From assembly GCA_029202665.1 (NCBI GenBank), contig CP119326.1:124001-188000 (forward strand): 64,000 nucleotides of DNA. The letters run 5' to 3'. Source of the DNA: Candidatus Brevundimonas colombiensis. GTDB taxonomy: Bacteria; Pseudomonadota; Alphaproteobacteria; Caulobacterales; Caulobacteraceae. A program made the position numbers and the translations under genes. The notes under the pieces are model-generated. The model did not search any database. It was not told the DNA's origin and saw nothing but the letters and a program-made list of their open reading frames with translations. Shown piece after piece: positions 57,319 to 64,000 of this stretch (positions are counted from its first letter, which is position 1; each line of letters begins with the position of its first letter).

Positions 57319-58085
57319 GCCTGGTCGTCCAGCATCTGACCGCCCGCTATGGCGAGCGCACCATCCTGTCGGAGGTGGCCCTGCAGCCCTTGGCGGCGGG
57401 GCAGGTCGTGTCGCTGATCGGGCCGAACGGGGCAGGCAAGACCACCCTGATGCGGGCCGTCGCCGGCCTGACGCCGGCCTCGGGCCAGATGCTGCTGGAC
57501 GGGCTGGACCTGAACCGGATGTCCATCGCCGAGCGGGCGCGCCACGTCGCCTACATGCCCCAATCCCTGCCGCAGGACGTGGCCCTGACGGTGCTGGAAA
57601 CGGTGATCGCGGCCTTGGAAGCTTCGCCGTCCGCCGCCGGTCCGGCCCAGGCCGAGGTCCGCGCCCTGGCGGCGCTGGAGCAGGTCGGCGCGGTCGATCT
57701 GGCGCTGAAGCGGCTGGACCGGCTGTCGGGCGGTCAGCGTCAGATCGCGGGCCTGGCCCAGGCCATGGTGCGCCAGCCGCGCGTTCTCTTGCTGGATGAG
57801 CCGACCAGCGCGCTCGATCTGCGGCATCAGCTGGAGGTTTTCCGTCTGGCCCGCGACTATGCCCGCGACCACCGGGCCGTGGTGATGATGGTGCTGCACG
57901 ACCTGCAGGCCGCCGCCCGCGTGTCGGACCGGATCGTGGTCCTGAACGACGGCCGGGTGCGGATCGAGGGCGCCCCGGCCGAGGCCGTCACCCCCGCCGT
58001 CCTGGCCGACGTCTGGCAGGTGCGCGCCCGGGTCGAGCCCTGCGCGCGGGGCCAGATCCAGGTGATGGTCGACGAGGTGCTTTAG
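57315..58085 (+). CDS. ABC transporter ATPase, iron-siderophore type
   Basis: A 256-residue ATPase of the FepC/FhuC/BtuD family: Walker A GPNGAGKTTLM, Q-loop MPQSLPQD, signature RLSGGQRQIAGLAQAM, Walker B VLLLDEPTSALD and the switch His in VLHDLQAAARVSD. It overlaps the permease stop (ATGA). Works with the permease upstream and probably the lipoprotein encoded at 60288. Confidence 0.94.
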   Translation: MSLVVQHLTARYGERTILSEVALQPLAAGQVVSLIGPNGAGKTTLMRAVAGLTPASGQMLLDGLDLNRMSIAERARHVAYMPQSLPQDVALTVLETVIAALEASPSAAGPAQAEVRALAALEQVGAVDLALKRLDRLSGGQRQIAGLAQAMVRQPRVLLLDEPTSALDLRHQLEVFRLARDYARDHRAVVMMVLHDLQAAARVSDRIVVLNDGRVRIEGAPAEAVTPAVLADVWQVRARVEPCARGQIQVMVDEVL

Positions 58086-58100
58086 GCCCCCCCCCTTCGC

Positions 58101-58226
58101 CGTCATTCCGGGGCGTCCGAAGGACGAACCCGGAACCCAGGCGAGCATTTCCGACGTGTGATCGGTTCGCGCCGTGACACTCCCCTGGCTTCCGGGTTCT
58201 TCGCTGCGCTCAGCCCCGGAATGACG
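58101..58226. repeat. 126-bp inverted repeat (REP-like / bidirectional terminator)
   Basis: The outer arms CGTCATTCCGGGG (58101-58113) and CCCCGGAATGACG (58214-58226) are exact complements; inner arms GAACCCGGAA and TTCCGGGTTC extend the pairing. It lies between the convergent ATPase and methyltransferase genes. Elements of this look (GTCATTCCGGGGC-type) occur dispersed in alphaproteobacterial genomes, so it may be a mobile palindromic repeat as well as a terminator. A shorter relative is at 35093. Confidence 0.7.
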
Positions 58227-58259
58227 GGAAATATCGGCTTCTCTCGAAGCCCGGACAGA

Positions 58260-59126
58260 CTAGATCGGACGGGCGCTGACGATCCAGGCGGCGCCGTCGA
58301 TCCACACGCCGTCGGGGCGCAGCTTGTCGACGAAAGCCAGCCGCACCGCCGCCAGGGCCTGGGCGCGCACCGTATCGGACACGCCCCTCAAGGCCCGCTC
58401 CAGCGGCCCGACACGGATGGCATGATCGACCGCGTCGTCCAGCGCCGTGTCGGCCGTGTCGCCCACGCCGAAATGAACCGGACTGTCGAAGGGGCGGATA
58501 TCGATGTCGGCATAGCCGGCGTCGACGAGGATACGCTCGATCCGGGCGCGGTCGCCGAACGAGAACGGACCCGGCGCCTCGGGATCGGGCGGCGGGGTGG
58601 ACGCCAGATGCCGGATCGCGCTCATCGGCAGGCGGGTCCAGTCGTTCTCGGCCGCACCGCGCCAGCAGACGAAGACCAGCCGTCCGCCGGGCTTCAAGGC
58701 GCCACGCAGATTGGCGAAGGCCGCCGCCGGATCGTCGAAGAACATCACGCCGAAACGCGAGACGATCCGGTCGAAGTCGGGCGCGAAGTCGGCCAGGGCG
58801 GCGTCGGCGAGGCGGAACTCGACCGCCCCCTCTCTTTTCGCCGTCCGCTCGGCGGCGAGGTCCAGGGCGCGGCCGATCAGGGGCGCCGAGATATCCAGCC
58901 CCACGACCCGGCCGGACGGACCGACCCGCCCGGCCATGTCGAAGGTCGTGGCCCCGGCGCCGCAGCCGACGTCCAGCACATGGTCGCCCGCCGCCGGGTC
59001 GGCGGTGCGCCCCAGGGCCTGGCCATAGGCCGCCAGCATCCGGTCCAGCCGGTCCTGGTTCTCGACCCAACGCCGCCCGTTTTCGCCGTTCCAGTCCAGC
59101 GAAGGCGCAACCGCCGCCCTGCTCAT
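58260..59126 (-). CDS. Class I SAM-dependent methyltransferase
   Basis: A 288-residue methyltransferase with motif I HVLDVGCGAGATTFDMA, VVGLDISAPLIGRA (motif II) and FDRIVSRFGVMFFDDPAAAF (post I). The N-terminus NGENGRRWVENQDRLDRML is typical of a common subfamily annotated only as methyltransferase domain proteins. Substrate unknown. It lies 2 bases after the YncE-like gene on the same strand, so may be part of the siderophore operon. Confidence 0.88.
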   Translation of the reverse strand: MSRAAVAPSLDWNGENGRRWVENQDRLDRMLAAYGQALGRTADPAAGDHVLDVGCGAGATTFDMAGRVGPSGRVVGLDISAPLIGRALDLAAERTAKREGAVEFRLADAALADFAPDFDRIVSRFGVMFFDDPAAAFANLRGALKPGGRLVFVCWRGAAENDWTRLPMSAIRHLASTPPPDPEAPGPFSFGDRARIERILVDAGYADIDIRPFDSPVHFGVGDTADTALDDAVDHAIRVGPLERALRGVSDTVRAQALAAVRLAFVDKLRPDGVWIDGAAWIVSARPI

Positions 59127-59128
59127 CC

Positions 59129-60256
59129 TCAGGGCCGGATCAGGGTGACGGTGTCGCCGGCCGGATCGACCGGGACGGGCGTGCCGGCCGGAGCGTTGCG
59201 CGGCAGACCCCGCGCCTTGTTGGTCACATAGACGGCGTTGGTCGCCGGATCGATGGCGATGGTCTGGGGGAAGGTGCCGGTCTGGAGGTTGGCCAGCACG
59301 GCGTAGTCGGCGCCGTTCACCACCGTCACCGTGCCCGCCTGACGATTGGCGACATAGACCTGATCGACGCCGGGATTGTAGGCGACGCTGAGCGCGCCCT
59401 CGCCGGTCGCCACCTTCCTGATCACCGCCCCGTCGGCGGCGTTCATGACCGTCAGGTCGCCCGTGCCCTGGCTGGCGATGAACAGGCGGTTGGCGCGTGC
59501 ATCCAGGACGAGGTTGGTCGGCTTGTCGCTGCCGGTGGGCCAGGTTCCGACGGACTGGCCGGTCGCCAGGTCGATGACGCCGACGGTGTTGGAGCTCATG
59601 CCCGTCACGAACAGGCGGTTGTTGCGGGCGTCCAGCGCGGCGCCGGTCAGGCCGCCGACGGGCGCGTCGATCTTGCGCTCGATCGTGTTGGTCGCGCCGT
59701 CGACGACCCAGATCTGGTTCGGGCGGCTGGCGTCGTTCGCCTCGCCGCCGACGACGGTGACATAGGCCTTGTTGCGCCCCTCATCGACGATGACCTCGCG
59801 GACGTGGGCGGAATCGTCGTCGCCGTCCTTGATGGTGGCGACCAGCCGCCCGGTCCTGACGTCCACGACCCCGATCGAGCCGGAGCGGGTCGCCGTGCCG
59901 TACAGCATCTGGGTGCGGCTGTTGAAGCCCAGGCCGTAGAGGGGGTTGGCCGAGACGTCGATGGACTGGCCGGGCGTCAGGTCGGCGCTCAGGCGGGCGA
60001 CCGCGCCGCGCGTCTCGCCGCGCGGACCGACGGCGGCGATCAGGATGTTGCTGTCGGCCGGATTGAAGACGATCTCATAAAGGCCGCCGGGCTCGACCTT
60101 CACCGACTTGACGATGCTGGGCGCGCTGGCGGCCGCGGCGGCAGGCTGGGACGCGGCGGCCGTATGGGCCAGGGCGGGCGCGGCGACGCTGGCCAGCAGG
60201 GCGGCGGCGGCGCAGGCCAGGGCGGGGGCGGCGAAACGAACGGCGGTCATCGGCAT
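59129..60256 (-). CDS. YncE-like periplasmic YVTN beta-propeller
   Basis: A 375-residue exported propeller: signal peptide (FAAPALACAAAALLASVAAPALAH), then about seven repeats of the type NNRLFVTGMSSNTVGVIDLATGQ, ANRLFIASQGTGDLTVMNAADG and VDQVYVANRQAGTVTVVNGADY. E. coli YncE is a periplasmic iron-regulated protein of similar architecture. Start ATG 60256 or 60250. Placed between the binding lipoprotein and the methyltransferase genes of the siderophore cluster. Confidence 0.88.
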   Translation of the reverse strand: MPMTAVRFAAPALACAAAALLASVAAPALAHTAAASQPAAAAASAPSIVKSVKVEPGGLYEIVFNPADSNILIAAVGPRGETRGAVARLSADLTPGQSIDVSANPLYGLGFNSRTQMLYGTATRSGSIGVVDVRTGRLVATIKDGDDDSAHVREVIVDEGRNKAYVTVVGGEANDASRPNQIWVVDGATNTIERKIDAPVGGLTGAALDARNNRLFVTGMSSNTVGVIDLATGQSVGTWPTGSDKPTNLVLDARANRLFIASQGTGDLTVMNAADGAVIRKVATGEGALSVAYNPGVDQVYVANRQAGTVTVVNGADYAVLANLQTGTFPQTIAIDPATNAVYVTNKARGLPRNAPAGTPVPVDPAGDTVTLIRP

Positions 60257-60287
60257 AGTCCTTCTTTGGTCTATCGGGGAAAATGGA

Positions 60288-61427
60288 TCAGGCGGGCGTC
60301 AGGTCGGCCCAGTAGGCGCCGCGATAGGGCACGGCCAGAAACTGCTGATTGATCTGGTCCAGGGTCGCGCGCGGGTTCAGGTCGCCGAACAGTTCGGGAT
60401 GAATCCACTTGGCCAGGACCTCGGTGGCCACGATGTCGATCGGCGAGTTGATCAGCTGATGCGACAGACCGTGCGCCTGGCCCTGACGCACCGCCTTCAG
60501 GGTCGAGATTCCGGGACGCCCCGCGACGCGGCGCAGGCCCGCCAGCGCCTGTTCGGGGGTGAAGTCCGGCCCGACGACGAAGCCGCCGGCCTTGGCCAGG
60601 TGCGGGCCGCCGGTGGCGATATAGACGTCGGGGTCGCGCTGGATGACATATTCCAGGTTCAGCTTGCCGGTCGGCGCGGTCAGGACGTCGGCGCCGATGT
60701 TGCGCCCCCCGACGAAGGCGATGTAGTCGCCGACATTGCCCCGCCCCGGAGAGTTGCAGCAGTCCGGCGTGATCATGGCGTGGGGTTCCAGGAACACCGT
60801 GGGCCGCCGGTCCATCGGCACGGTCGCCACCCTGGCCGAGATCGCGTCCAGCCGGGCCTTCTTAAAGGCGTTGAAGGCGGCCGCCTGTTCGCCCCGTCCG
60901 ATCAGGGCGCCCAGCAGGGCCAGGCTGCGGGCCTGGTTCTCGAACGGATGGTTGAAGAAGTCGATGAAGGCGACCGGCACGCCCGCCGCCTGCAACTGGG
61001 CCGCCTGTTCGTCGCTGGGACCGGACTCCGTCGACACCACCGCCGTCGACGGCCGCGCGGCCAGCACGGCCTCCAGATTGAACGGCTCGCCCGAGCGGGG
61101 GATCTTGGGCAGGGTCGCCAGGGCCGGGAACTTCTCGGCATAGGCCTTGTACATGTCCGGGCTGATCCGGTTCACGTCGCCGCTCCAGGCCGCCAGCAGC
61201 GAGACGGGGTCGGGATGGATCAGGGCCAGGGCGATCAGATAGCGGCCATCGTCGATGCTGATCTTCTGGCCCGACGACAGGGGCTGGACCGGCCGGTCGC
61301 GCAGGTCCTTCAGGTCGGACGGCGCAGCCGCCTTCTGCGCTGGGCCGCAGGCCGTCAGCAGCGACAGGCCGCCCAGGCCCAGAAGGGCGGACCGGCGCGA
61401 CAGCATGGGGATCGTCAGGCCGCTCAT
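60288..61427 (-). CDS. Siderophore-binding ABC lipoprotein (FepB/BtuF-like)
   Basis: A 379-residue substrate-binding lipoprotein. The signal LLGLGGLSLLTACGPA has a lipobox (LTAC). The class III binding fold is seen in LEAVLAARPSTAVVSTESGP, QLQAAGVPVAFIDFFNHPFEN, EYVIQRDPDVYIATGG and LSHQLINSPIDIVATEVLAKWIHPELF. Homologues bind iron-siderophores. ATG 61427 overlaps the esterase stop (ATGA). It presumably delivers to the permease/ATPase pair encoded on the other strand. Confidence 0.9.
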   Translation of the reverse strand: MSGLTIPMLSRRSALLGLGGLSLLTACGPAQKAAAPSDLKDLRDRPVQPLSSGQKISIDDGRYLIALALIHPDPVSLLAAWSGDVNRISPDMYKAYAEKFPALATLPKIPRSGEPFNLEAVLAARPSTAVVSTESGPSDEQAAQLQAAGVPVAFIDFFNHPFENQARSLALLGALIGRGEQAAAFNAFKKARLDAISARVATVPMDRRPTVFLEPHAMITPDCCNSPGRGNVGDYIAFVGGRNIGADVLTAPTGKLNLEYVIQRDPDVYIATGGPHLAKAGGFVVGPDFTPEQALAGLRRVAGRPGISTLKAVRQGQAHGLSHQLINSPIDIVATEVLAKWIHPELFGDLNPRATLDQINQQFLAVPYRGAYWADLTPA

Positions 61428-62356
61428 GTCAGCGAGTCTCCAGGCGCCGGGCCCACGCCGGCCAGGGAAAGAAGCGTCGGGATCAGCGAGGCGGCCAGCA
61501 TTCCGCCATGCCCCTGGCCCGCAAGCTGGGCATAGCGGACATCGACCCCGGCGCCGGCCAGCCGCGCGGCCAGATCGTGCGTCGCGCCGGCGGGAACCGA
61601 GGTCCACATCGGATGCAGGTGCGGACGCGACGACCGCCCCTGAACCTCGTCCTCGCCGACCAGCAGGGTCAGGGCCATGTCCGGCCGCGACGTCCGCGCC
61701 AGAAAGGGCGGCACATCGTTCAGCACCGCGCCATAGCCCCACCACAACGACGGGCTGGCCGCGACGAAGGCGTGATAGGCGTCCGGCCGTGTCAGGGCCG
61801 CGTGCAGCACGCACAGCCCGCCATAGGAATGGCCCCAGATCAGGCTGCGCGCGGGAGCGATGGCGACGCGGCGGGCGACCTCGGGCGTGATGCGGTCGTG
61901 CAGCAGGGTCAGGAAGGCGTCGGCCCCGCCGCCCGGCCGCCCCGCCGGATCGACGGCCGGCCCTTCCTCAGGGCGCGGCGTATAGTCGAAGGCGCGCGCC
62001 AGGACGTCGAACTGCCGGTCGCCCTCATAGCCGATGGTCACGATGACCGGTGGATCGCCCGCGTCCAGCCGCGCCAGCAGGGCCTCGTCGATCCGCGCCA
62101 GGGCGGCGTCGCCATCCAGCAGCCAGGCCACCGGATAGCCGCCCGCGGGCGCGGCCTTTTTCGGGATCGCAATCCAGATGCGATAGACCCGCGCCCCATC
62201 CTCGGACGTCACCGACAGCCGCTCAAACCCGTAATAGGCGGAGCCGACATCGGCGATGGTCCGGTCCACGCGCGCGGCCGCCGTCGGCTGGGCCAAAACA
62301 GGCGCGGCGGCCAGAACCGCCAGACCGCAGACGGCGATGAGCAGGGCGCGGCGCAT
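61424..62356 (-). CDS. Periplasmic enterobactin-esterase-like hydrolase (IroE-like)
   Basis: A 310-residue PF00756 esterase with a signal peptide (MRRALLIAVCGLAVLAAAPVLAQ). YPVAWLLDGDAAL, elbow WGHSYGGLCVLHA, SPSLWWGYG and GQGHGGM near the end are as in IroE/PfeE-type periplasmic hydrolases, which linearise enterobactin-class triester siderophores before or after import. Its start overlaps the receptor stop by one base and its stop overlaps the lipoprotein start, so the three are one translationally coupled unit. Confidence 0.88.
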   Translation of the reverse strand: MRRALLIAVCGLAVLAAAPVLAQPTAAARVDRTIADVGSAYYGFERLSVTSEDGARVYRIWIAIPKKAAPAGGYPVAWLLDGDAALARIDEALLARLDAGDPPVIVTIGYEGDRQFDVLARAFDYTPRPEEGPAVDPAGRPGGGADAFLTLLHDRITPEVARRVAIAPARSLIWGHSYGGLCVLHAALTRPDAYHAFVAASPSLWWGYGAVLNDVPPFLARTSRPDMALTLLVGEDEVQGRSSRPHLHPMWTSVPAGATHDLAARLAGAGVDVRYAQLAGQGHGGMLAASLIPTLLSLAGVGPAPGDSLT

Positions 62357-64000
62357 CAGAAGCTGTAGTTCACGCCGATCCAGCCGCGACGACCGTCGCC
62401 CTGGAAGTCATAATCGGCGACGTCGATCGCCTCGTCGCCCAGATTATAGACGCCGGCCTTCACACTGACCGCCGGGGTCACATGCCAGTTCGCACCGATA
62501 TCCACGGTGGTGTAGCTGGGGTAGCGACGACCCAGTTGCCGGGTTCCGTCCATGATCGGCTTGCCGTTCGAGCCGACGCGCAGGCCCGCATTCAGCTCTT
62601 CGCCATGATAGTTGACGGCGCCCCAGAGGTTCAGCCGCGCATCGACGTCATAGTCCGCGCGGAGATTGGCCATATGCTCGGGCGTGCGCGACAGCGGCTG
62701 TCCCTGATAGGTTCCCGACTTCTGTTCGGAGTCCGTGTAGGTGTAGCCGGCCTTCAGTCCCAGCCGTTGAATGGGCCGCCAACGCCCCGACAACTCGACG
62801 CCCTGCAGATCGGCGTCCTGAAGATTGTACCAGTAATACAGGCGGTAGTTCGGATTCTCGCTCCACCGCGCGATCGAACCGTCCTGATTATAGACCATGG
62901 CGCTTTCGATCTTGTCCTTGAAGCGGGTGCGGAAGACGGTCGCGCTGGCGGACAGGGTGGTGGACGGATTCCACAACACGCTGACTTCATAGTTGGTGCT
63001 GGTTTCCGGTTCGATGTTCGGATCGCCCAGGATGACGCCGCACGTCCCGTTCGGCCCCACCGAGCAGTTGGCCCCGCCCGTGGTGTAGGCATAGCCATTC
63101 GCCACCTGACGCAGTTCGGGCGCGCGGAAGCCGGTGGAGACGCCGCCCTTGATCGTCCAGGCCTCCGCCGGGGTCCAGACCGCATACAGGCGCGGGCTCC
63201 AGTGCGAGCCATAACGTTCGTGGTCGTCGAAACGCAGGCCGCCCGTCAGGGCCAGACGGTCGTTCAGCCGCCATTCGTCCTCGACGAACAGGGCGCGCTG
63301 CCACACGGTGAAGGTTCCCGGCTGGGTCGCGCTGACGCCGGGGTTCAGATCGACCAGCTTGTTCTCGATATACTGGCCGCCGACCACCAGCTGGTGATCG
63401 CCCAGACGCGACCCCTCCAGCGGAATGTTGAACAGGGCGTCATAGACGGTGTTGGTCAGTTCCGGCGCGCGCGCATCCTTGGTGAAATCCCCGGCCCGTT
63501 GGGTGAAGGTCTCGCGCTTGGTTTCTTCGCGCAGCACCGACAGGGCGCTGGTTCCCCAGGCCCACCGCCCGTTCCAGCCCAGGGACGCGGCCGTGCGCTC
63601 ATTGGTGTTGTAGTTGGAGGCGGCCGTGGCGGCCAGGGTCGCGCCGGCCGTGTTCTCGCGCCGGACGTCGGTCCGATCGACCTGCAGCAGCACCTCGTGG
63701 TCGGCGCTGGGCGTCCAGGCCAGACGGCCGGTCAGGTTCCAGTCCTCGCCGCCGTTGACGCCGCCCAGGATGTGATCCTCGTCGCGCTTGTAGGTGCGGC
63801 CCCAGATCTGGGCGCCCAGCACGCCCTCCACCAGCGGCCCGGCCAGATAGCCCTGGGCCTGGCGCCAGTCGCCGGACGCGCCCTTCTCCTGGGCGATATA
63901 GTCGCCGCCGATGGAGCCGCCCCAACGCTGGGGCACCTTTTTGGTGATGATGTTGATCACGCCGCCGATGGCGTCCGATCCATACAGCGAAGACATCGGC
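62356..64000 (-). CDS. Catecholate-type TonB-dependent siderophore receptor (partial)
   Basis: The C-terminal 548 or so residues of an outer-membrane receptor; the signal peptide, TonB box and most of the plug lie beyond the right edge. SSLYGSDAIGGVINIITKKV is the end of the plug; the barrel has FRAPELRQVANGY, GDPNIEPETSTNYEVSV and PLSRTPEHMANLRADYDV, which resemble FepA/IrgA/PfeA receptors, and ends RGWIGVNYSF. With the periplasmic esterase downstream, a ferric-enterobactin-like ligand is likely. It is the first visible gene of the leftward siderophore operon. Confidence 0.9.
   Translation of the reverse strand, partial: PMSSLYGSDAIGGVINIITKKVPQRWGGSIGGDYIAQEKGASGDWRQAQGYLAGPLVEGVLGAQIWGRTYKRDEDHILGGVNGGEDWNLTGRLAWTPSADHEVLLQVDRTDVRRENTAGATLAATAASNYNTNERTAASLGWNGRWAWGTSALSVLREETKRETFTQRAGDFTKDARAPELTNTVYDALFNIPLEGSRLGDHQLVVGGQYIENKLVDLNPGVSATQPGTFTVWQRALFVEDEWRLNDRLALTGGLRFDDHERYGSHWSPRLYAVWTPAEAWTIKGGVSTGFRAPELRQVANGYAYTTGGANCSVGPNGTCGVILGDPNIEPETSTNYEVSVLWNPSTTLSASATVFRTRFKDKIESAMVYNQDGSIARWSENPNYRLYYWYNLQDADLQGVELSGRWRPIQRLGLKAGYTYTDSEQKSGTYQGQPLSRTPEHMANLRADYDVDARLNLWGAVNYHGEELNAGLRVGSNGKPIMDGTRQLGRRYPSYTTVDIGANWHVTPAVSVKAGVYNLGDEAIDVADYDFQGDGRRGWIGVNYSF

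Noticed and set aside
1..64000. CRISPR arrays, toxin-antitoxin pairs, phage defence systems
   Set aside because: No regularly spaced repeats, no Cas-like genes and no recognisable defence modules were seen on either strand.

Overview
The window is GC-rich, densely packed alphaproteobacterial DNA that looks like a member of the Caulobacteraceae, most likely a Brevundimonas-type organism. The reasons are several TonB-dependent receptors, a sugar-acid dehydratase closely resembling Caulobacter XylD (even in its C-terminal ending), an OpgH-type glucan synthase, and short intergenic gaps with many 1-4 bp stop/start overlaps. The genus is an inference; no rRNA is present. One tRNA gene (Ser, GGA) is seen. 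I saw no CRISPR array, prophage or plasmid functions.

Layout. (1) 1-11.5 kb: a pectin / rhamnogalacturonan-I and hexuronate locus. A GPH-type transporter and a GH105 unsaturated rhamnogalacturonyl hydrolase face left. kduI, kduD, kdgK, a CE12-like acetylesterase, rhaM, a GH35 beta-galactosidase and a second esterase face right. (2) 11.5-18.6 kb: a DUF5690 transporter, a Tat-exported phosphocholine-type phospholipase C, a TonB-dependent receptor and a divergent DeoR regulator. (3) 18.6-20.5 kb: an insertion-sequence graveyard (degraded IS5 copy, truncated IS3 copy, about 0.9 kb of unexplained DNA). (4) 20.5-28.7 kb, all leftward: a self-contained haem-uptake operon with ECF sigma, FecR, a signalling TonB receptor, haem oxygenase, a DUF454 protein, ExbB, ExbD and TonB. 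The receptor carries an unusual second beta-barrel at its C-terminus. (5) 28.9-29.9 kb: a frameshifted IS5 copy beside tRNA-Ser. (6) 30-40.7 kb: housekeeping genes including msrA, an HglS-type 2-oxoadipate dioxygenase, a pteridine-type SDR next to folB, small membrane proteins, stress SDR, and opgH plus an OpgC-like acyltransferase. (7) 40.7-45.7 kb: an AmpR-like regulator and a lipoprotein esterase, bracketed by a broken and an intact copy of a thiolase gene; then a flavin reductase fused to a degenerate hydrolase domain. (8) 46.9-55.4 kb: an apparently complete De Ley-Doudoroff (oxidative, galactonate) sugar pathway with mutarotase, lactonase, dehydratase, sugar dehydrogenase, IclR regulator, sodium symporter, KDGal kinase and KDPGal aldolase, plus the stump of an aldehyde dehydrogenase gene. 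(9) 55.4-64 kb: a siderophore-uptake cluster with two enterobactin-esterase-like hydrolases, FecCD-type permease, ATPase, binding lipoprotein, a YncE-like propeller, a methyltransferase and a catecholate-type receptor that runs off the right edge.

How it fits together: locus 1 would deacetylate RG-I oligosaccharides, remove galactose side chains (GH35), release unsaturated galacturonate (GH105) and carry it through KduI-KduD-KdgK to KDPG, while RhaM prepares rhamnose. Galactose freed by GH35 could be consumed by locus 8, although its sugar could also be another aldose. The two iron systems (haem and catecholate siderophore) are independent; only the haem system brings its own sigma factor and TonB-ExbBD motor.

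The most unusual items are the TonB-receptor/porin-like fusion in the haem operon, the duplicated convergent esterase/thiolase junction, the AmpR-like regulator without a beta-lactamase, and candidate shared operators around the pectin genes. All homology calls are from reading the sequence, not from searches.
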